Shown here: piece by piece, positions 58,798-64,000 of the stretch | How positions within the stretch are numbered: the stretch's first letter is position 1 | How the letters are laid out: each line of letters opens with the position of its first letter | From: Spirometra erinaceieuropaei | Lineage: Eukaryota > Platyhelminthes > Cestoda > Diphyllobothriidea > Diphyllobothriidae | DNA length: 64,000 nt | Assembly: GCA_902702965.1 (NCBI GenBank) | Contig: CACRXP010000566.1 | Location: 354,773-418,772, forward strand | Direction: 5' to 3' | Notes under the pieces: generated by a model | Told to the model about the DNA's origin: nothing | Database searches by the model: none | What the model saw: the letters and a program-made list of their open reading frames with translations, nothing else | Made by a program: the position numbers and the translations under genes

Positions 58798-59045
58798 CAG
58801 CGAGTCCACGACTCGGTGGGTAGGGCGTTAGACTGCCAACCAACTGGTTGCGAGTTTAGGCCTCGTGGGTTGTATACCTCGGCATTGGGTATGGCTGACC
58901 GATGACGGCTAACACGCCAGAAATGGCCAATGCAGTCCCCGGCCTGTGCTGATAGTGCTCTTTTGCTCAGATTACGCGCCACTGTGTGACTGCTGGCGGG
59001 ACTGAGAAGGGAGTCGCAAGGCTCGACCAGATGAGTCAGTTCCAT
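58798..59045 (+). mobile_element. tRNA-derived SINE
   Basis: CAGCGAGTCCACGACTCGGT, GGGTAGGGCGTTAGACTGCC (A-box-like) and GGTTGCGAGTTTAGG (B-box-like) are followed by CACGCCAGAAATGGCCAATG, the tail motif of the SINEs at 14.7-15.2 and 29.1 kb. Confidence 0.7.
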
Positions 59046-59309
59046 AATGAGATCGGTGCACGTCCCTATTCCATCATCAAAGCATTCAGAGTAGATTGAT
59101 TGCTTGATTGTATCGTCGATGTTTTGCCACTGAAAGACAGAGTCCAGATAGATCTGGTCAACCAGTGGTCACTTAGCGTTACTTGTAGACGTTTTCTGGC
59201 ATATACTACAGTAGAAACGGTCTGTGTTTCGAAGAAGTTGCAGCATAATTGAACATTGATTTGTAAGGGAATTCGGAAGCTCAGCATTTACTTCCGCTGT
59301 ACAGAATAC

Positions 59310-59925
59310 GAAGATGTGATCACTGGAACAAGAATTTTATTGGCCTGACGGTTCGGATTCTCACTCGAACCGATCATCAGAGGCAGTCGAAGATAAGGGT
59401 AATGGTGGCACAATGAGTGCAGTATTTACAGCACGTGGCTGCCGTGGGACCATATGCGCACTGTAATTATCAGCTCTCGCAATCACCGCTGGAGTCGAAA
59501 TTGATGCGATTATGGCTTGTCAGTCCGCGTCCGAATCGTTAATGGCCGTGATTTCGTCATCCGTGCTGGATGCTGGTGTGACGGTTGCTCGGCAAATTGG
59601 CTCACTGTCATCGGGATAATTGATCGCCCGCGCCCTCCCCACGTGACTGATTTCCCTGCCCAGGGTAATCTCAGCACGGAATATGGTAACGGGAGGTCAT
59701 TGCGCTTGCTGATGGATTGCGGGCCTAAGAACCATGACTCTAGCAGCTCGCCGCTCACGCGGTTGTCATTACTTGCGAGGATTTCGGCCTCTTGAAATTT
59801 GAAAATATGGCCTGGTCTCGTCAAATGAGCCACCACCTGAGAGCTGGCGTCTCCCCGCCTCACAGCTGCTGCGTGCTCGGCAATTCGCGTAAGGAGTAAT
59901 CTCCTGTTCTGCTGCATAATTATTT
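59310..59925 (-). mobile_element. PLE family A copy A6: long intact endonuclease tail plus pseudo-LTR
   Basis: The minus-strand frame (59917 to 59510, 135 codons, no stop) reads RIAEHAAAVRRGDASSQVVA, HLTRPGHIFKFQEAEILASN, DNRVSGELLESWFLGPQSIS, KRNDLPLPYSVLRLPWAG and a Pro/Thr-rich end. It is the longest uninterrupted tail of family A in the window; the GIY-YIG core upstream is lost. The hammerhead-like motif is at 59343-59392: CTGATGA intact, GAAAC changed to GAACC, GTC and the AGGC/GCCT stem I intact. Confidence 0.82.
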
Positions 59926-60079
59926 ATTCTTGTCTTCGAAATTGTTCCTGAACTTGAAGCGAACGCGACTGACTAGCCACCACCGTTTAGCTAGCGCACT
60001 CCTTTGAACCATAATTATCTTCATTCAGCAGTTTTCTCTCAATAGGTTTACGCTCTTCCGATGGCACTGTTTTTTTTAG

Positions 60080-60251
60080 ACAAATACGCAGTCTGGAGGT
60101 GTGGATGAATAACATGGAAAAGGTTCTCCAAACAAATGATCTGGGCAGTGATTTGTACGAAACTCTAAATTTATCCGATGAACATCAGAAGTTTTGCGGC
60201 GCCGTTTCCTTTCAGGAGGAGCGAATACAGCGACTGGCTCAGATGGACATT
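60080..60251 (+). CDS. Beta-spectrin-family gene, exon g (last spectrin repeat, helix A/B)
   Basis: 172-nt exon. Acceptor after a T-rich tract (TTTTTTTTAG, 60079), strong donor ATT/GTAAGT at 60252. One leading base completes an Arg codon with exon f (phase 2), and the exon ends in phase 0. Residues about 678-735. QIRSLEVWMNNMEKVLQ is a standard spectrin helix A joined smoothly to exon f. DLGSDLYETLNLSDEHQKF and QEERIQRLAQMDI follow as helix B. By its position before a Pro-rich linker and a PH domain it corresponds to one of the last repeats of a beta-spectrin; that correspondence is inferred from family architecture. Confidence 0.82.
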
Positions 60252-62425
60252 GTAAGTGGAAGCAAACTCAGGCTTCAGAAACCCCGCTAGCTTTTTTATC
60301 TTTTTTCACTTGACTGCATGCATGTGTTAGGTGACCTATCCGACGAAATTCTGAAGTCTGGTTCCAGTTAAAAAGAAATACTTATTCGTCATCACGCACC
60401 ACATTCTCAAGGTATATCAGTCACACCTAGGTGACGGCTTTCAAATTCTCCTCCTTTTCGGTCACCTATATGATGCACACTCTGAAATAAACGACTACCG
60501 AAAATAATACGAATTTTCTTCAGCGGAATTTCAATATCTTCACATGCTCAAAAATATTCTATAGGAAACATGCACTTATATACTTCCCTGTATTTCCTTC
60601 GAACTCAGCAGTGGAGTGCAGAGCTTTATTTTTAGCCTATAGAACAAGCAAAAGACGAGACATTTGGGCAACGATCGGGTGAAGTACCCCAAACAGGCGA
60701 CCAGCCAAAGGTGCCTGTCTTGGGGAAAAGGTGGTAGTAGAGGTTTTACGGGCGGGGTTTATGTACGCATAGATGGATGGCAGAATAAGTATAGATAATT
60801 GGTAAATTCGGTTTTCGGGCGAAAAACTTTTTAATGCATTGACATATAACAACCGAAATCAGGTAGGACAATAAAAAAATAAACCCTGTCTACAGCGACG
60901 TCTTCTCAACTCTGAGCTGAGGTCAATTTAGCTACTGCACAAGACCGACTACAACAAACAACCCATCCTTGAACGATGAGCCACCAAACCAATGTAATCG
61001 TGTCGGACTAAAACCCATTTAAACAAAAATAGCAGGTATTCTTTGTAGGCCACAGATGCTTGGGGTCCTTCACCCGATCCTTGCCGACATTTTTTTACAT
61101 AAATTGGTAGGATGTGGTTATGTAGCCCCATCTGATGAACACAATAATGTTGGCGTTGGGGCTGGGAGTTTAGGGTCATGGTTAGGGGTTACATAGGAGT
61201 TGGGGCAACTATTTCTCAACCACTCAAATTACAACAGCGCATTCCCAATGACTTTTGTATGCATACAACTACTTGACCCCGTCGAATGTGCGTTTCCCAA
61301 CCCCACCTGTAAAAACTCCTATTACCACCGACCCCATATAACGGGTGGTTGGGGTTTGTTTATTTTAGGTGGGGCTACGTAACCACTGCTGACCCATAGA
61401 TTTCGAAGCGACATTTGAGGAAGCATATACAAGAGGAACTCCTTAACCGATGTCATGTCTAAGCGGCTGAAAGGTGCAATAAATTAATCTGATGGCCTAC
61501 AAGTACGCACGCTTAGAGAAAGTGAACTTAGGAGAACGCCAGTCTCTCTTTGAGAACTTTTTGGGGTTCTTGATTAGTGTTTTTATTTTGCTGAGGTTTT
61601 GGCGTCTGTCGTACACGCCGCAGGTAGGTCGACTTTACGGCTGGCTGAATTAGCGTCCATATTGCGGGTCCCATTTAGGCTTAGGCTTAAAAAATGCTGC
61701 TTGTGTACTGTTGAAAACAACTCACTGGCCGTCTTCCTGACTGTGCTGAGCTACATTTGAGGTCCATTCTTTCATTTCATGACTAGCTGCTGTTCATTTT
61801 GCCAAAGGCAACTGTTAGTGAAGTCAGCTGCAGATGAGGTAAACTGTACTGAACGACCACACAGAGAGTTGTTATTTTCCCCAAAAAAGCGAAGTAAACC
61901 TTCCACACCCGGACTCTGTCATCCATAAATGTCAAAAAGAATGCTTAGTAGGAAGGTTTTGCAACCTCATAGCAGACCCTTTAGACGTCTGTCGCAAATG
62001 TACCGGGATTGTTTTTGTGCGAATCGTTAAAGTCCTATTTGGGACAGAGAGTGTCATATCGATCTTGATTTCTCTATAAATTCTCTCGTTAAATAGGCGG
62101 GGTTGGCCAGTAGCCGGGTGACTACAGATGGAAAAAGTGCGCCTTAGCGGGCCGATCCTTTACACATGTTCCATGCGGGCAGACTCCATCCAAAAATGAA
62201 TCCTAGTTTTTTATCCAGACAGTATAGCTGCCAGAACAGAGGCTACATGTCTGAAGTAGGACAGGACTTTGACAATTATTCCGGGGGTTTTTGTATGCTG
62301 CGCTAAACCACCTGATGAATTTTACCTTCTGCGAATCTCGCTCTCTTACTCCTCCACCCCCCCTCCCTATCTCCACAACTAGCATAGTGCTCCTGCCAGA
62401 ATTATAACTAAAACATCCATTGAAG
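60252..62425 (+). other. Intron between exons g and h
   Basis: 2.2 kb. Contains a telomere-like-repeat MITE (61111-61386). Nothing else recognised in 60300-61110 or 61390-62420. Confidence 0.6.
61111..61386 (+). mobile_element. MITE with telomere-like internal repeats, copy M3
   Basis: 276 bp. Ends GATGTGGTTATGTAGCCCCA and GGTGGGGCTACGTAACCAC. Inner telomere-like part 61143-61205 (GGCGTTGGGGCTGGG, TGGTTAGGGGTTACATAGG), then GCAACTATTTCTCAACCA as in M1 and M2. Confidence 0.82.
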
Positions 62426-62594
62426 CTTCAGACCGAGGATGACAGCAAGGAATGGCTGGACGATATTCACAAGGAGTTCTCGGAGCTTCTCCAAGAGCAC
62501 AATTTGTGGCGGCGGACTCCATCCCCAGCAGCAGCGGTTGAGGAGAAAGCCCAAATGGATCTCCAGCCCAGAGAGGAACAACAAGTCCTATTCG
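62426..62594 (+). CDS. Beta-spectrin-family gene, exon h (helix C and Pro-containing linker)
   Basis: 169-nt exon, phase 0 in and phase 1 out, residues about 736-791. Start after CATTGAAG (62425); an alternative AG six bases later (62431) would drop Leu-Gln, and both keep frame. TEDDSKEWLDDIHKEFSELL is a helix C with its Trp. It is followed by RRTPSPAAAVEEKAQ and a Gln/Glu-rich stretch, a low-complexity linker like the one that joins the last repeat to the PH domain in beta-spectrins. The donor (TTCG/GTACCG) is weaker, but it leaves one base, G, that combines with the first two bases of the next exon to make Glu in frame. Confidence 0.72.
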
Positions 62595-63414
62595 GTACCG
62601 TTCTCGGTGTTTTTCTTTAAAATTCATCCACTGAACACAGTATTCTACTTCTTTCATAGGCATTTTTTTCGACGCTGATGGAAGATGCGTTGATTCACAG
62701 GGCAAACACTTTGCCCGAAGCCGGCACGACCTTGTACAAAGATCGGTTTTGCGTTTTAGCTTTAAGTGTCTTTAAAAATTATACGAGCAATCGGTGTGGT
62801 TTTCTTCCTAGGAACCCGGATGAACAACCTAGTGAGCCCTTCAAGAAAGTATAATAAATCTAAACTCGTTGAAAGACACCTAACGACGTTACCTGTCTAG
62901 ATTGTACACAAACAGGTGGCCTCAGTCCGCACCAAGCTAGTACGGCCTAAGAAAAGTATGAGTTATTTGGATAGGCGAACATTTGTCTGTAAAGTGCAAG
63001 CGGCGTCTGCGATGCTGTATGTCGTGGAAAAGGTGACAAAACGGCCAGTTCTTGATTTATAAGCAGTACGAGGTTGTAAATGGATATCATTACCGGTCTC
63101 TAATAGCCTTTTTCATTCCAGGTACAGTGCGTGATTGACCATAAACAAAACTCGTACTGTTGACGCCTGTCTATCAAAGAAAGACGAAGTTATTTGCAGG
63201 GACCGTGAATCAGTCAGTTTACCAATTTGGATTGCTAACGGACTCAGGGAATCGAGGGCTGAAAGAGAATGGGGTAGAGCAGTAATTATAATCAATCAAA
63301 CACCTTTTATACCACCACAATGCGTTAAAAATTGCGGCTTGTACATCTGTACAATCCTCCTTGACTGCTGGATGAGATCAAAAGAACGTTTCCACTTATT
63401 CGCCATTTTTTCAG
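62595..63414 (+). other. Intron between exons h and i
   Basis: 820 bases with a decayed PLE connector/GIY-YIG fragment at 62860-63040. The 145-residue open frame that begins at 63135 is intronic until the acceptor at 63414. Confidence 0.65.
62860..63040 (+). mobile_element. Penelope-like element fragment P5 (decayed relative of P1)
   Basis: Reads KLVERHLTTLPV, a stop, IVHKQVASVRTKLVRPKKS and YLDRRTFVCKVQAASAM. This matches SELVERHLRKH, VAHKPTTTLRNQLVHPKDR and GYLDKKEVVYKIPCGTC of P1 block by block. The cysteines and the GIY-YIG core are destroyed. Confidence 0.72.
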
Positions 63415-63568
63415 AAAGGAAAGAAGGCATCCTTTATCGGAGATACCTTGGAAAACGCTCGAATTCCCGTTCAAGTGCCAGGAAATGGAGAAAGCAGTTT
63501 GTTGTCCTTAATCCTGACACGTTATCACTGCAATTCCTTGATCTGCCAGAAATATGCGAAACACGCAG
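63415..63568 (+). CDS. Beta-spectrin-family gene, exon i (start of C-terminal PH domain)
   Basis: 154-nt exon, phase 1 in and phase 2 out, residues about 792-842. Acceptor CCATTTTTTCAG at 63414, strong donor CGCAG/GTGAGC at 63569. The peptide ERKEGILYRRYLGKRS, then SARKWRKQFVVLNPDTL and LQFLD, has the order expected for strands 1 to 4 of a pleckstrin homology domain: Gly-Ile-Leu, a basic loop, then Lys-Trp-Arg-Lys-x-Phe-Val-Val-Leu. PH domains at the end of beta-spectrins bind phosphoinositides and help anchor the rod to membrane. The domain is cut off; the remaining strands and the C-terminal helix with its Trp must lie in later exons beyond 63568. Confidence 0.83.
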
Positions 63569-64000
63569 GTGAGCATCTTATAAAATATTAAATAAAAACC
63601 CTGTCGCGTTTTCCATACAGAGCTACCTCCTTCCGTATGTTGAGGCGGCACTGCTGTCTAACCATTTATGGGCAGCATTCATCCGGTCCTTGACCCGCTT
63701 GTTTCATCGAAGTGTCAAAAATCAAAGAAATTGGCGTCAAGGATTTCGCGGTGCCTGAGTAACCGTAAAGGTTTAGATTTTGTGTAGACTTTAAATTTCC
63801 GCCTGACATACAAGTCCGACCAAGAACCTCTTGCACAGACAAAGTGACGAATGACAAAAATCGAGCATTGCAGACCGTCAAGACCGTCAGTTTGACCACA
63901 GTGACTGATGATGTTTATTGTGGGCTTCACAACCAAGTCAGAGTAGGGAGGGTGACTTCCGCTTGATTTAGTGGTAGCAGACTTGTACTGCATCTACCGT
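63569..64000 (+). other. Intron after exon i (partial)
   Basis: Begins with the strong donor of exon i. No further exon of the PH domain is recognisable before the window ends. Confidence 0.6.

Larger units (their letters stand above)
58530..60079 (+). other. Intron between exons f and g
   Basis: 1.55 kb. Contains a tRNA-derived SINE (58798-59045) and a minus-strand PLE family A end (59310-59925). Little unique sequence remains. Confidence 0.65.

Noticed and set aside
1..64000. CRISPR array, operon or prokaryotic gene cluster
   Set aside because: No regularly spaced repeats, no dense reading frames; intron-exon structure and retroelements show a eukaryotic nuclear genome.

Overview
This is a stretch of flatworm nuclear DNA, most likely from a tapeworm (a diphyllobothriid-like cestode is my best guess). 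The reasons are one host gene with short, strictly GT/AG-bounded exons spread over 42 kb of repeat-filled introns, several lineages of Penelope-like retroelements (PLEs) with GIY-YIG endonuclease remnants, tRNA-derived SINEs and foldback elements. The species call is inference; the eukaryotic, animal-type structure is seen directly. An 834-base run of N (42473-43306) marks an assembly gap.

Only one host gene is supported: nine consecutive internal exons on the + strand (21175 to 63568) of a beta-spectrin-family gene. Every splice phase matches its neighbour (1,0,0,0,2,2,0,1,2). The joined reading frame is 2528 nt, about 842 residues: spectrin repeats, a proline-containing linker, then the start of a C-terminal PH domain. 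The 5' part (actin-binding CH domains and earlier repeats) and the last exons lie outside the window or were not recognised. Intron 4 alone is 17.6 kb.

The rest is mobile DNA. 1-21 kb: a truncated foldback element, a nested inverted/direct repeat cluster (762-1458), a PLE GIY-YIG fragment (3039-3500), a MITE with telomere-like internal repeats (8293-8584), foldback copies at 10.2 and 12.7 kb, a PLE with RT and GIY-YIG split by two opposed SINEs (13950-15624), and an inverted PLE pair (18.3-19.4 kb). Introns 1 and 2 (21-33 kb) hold a second telomere-like MITE, foldback elements at 23.1, 25.2 and 27.0 kb, two copies of a 0.8-kb repeat (one bounded by 179-bp direct repeats), and a PLE tail. Intron 4 (34-52 kb) holds PLE family A copies at 36.8, 46.5 and 48.4 kb, a foldback element inside one of them, and a diverged PLE fragment at 50.2 kb. 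Introns 5-8 hold more foldback and PLE copies, a SINE, a third telomere-like MITE and a PLE remnant.

The most interesting signal is in PLE family A. Six pseudo-LTR segments carry a hammerhead-ribozyme-like motif (CTGATGA, a six-pair stem II, GAAAC, GTC, with stem I closing), overlapping the start of a conserved reading frame. Each copy is damaged at a different position, so the motif is clearest as a consensus.
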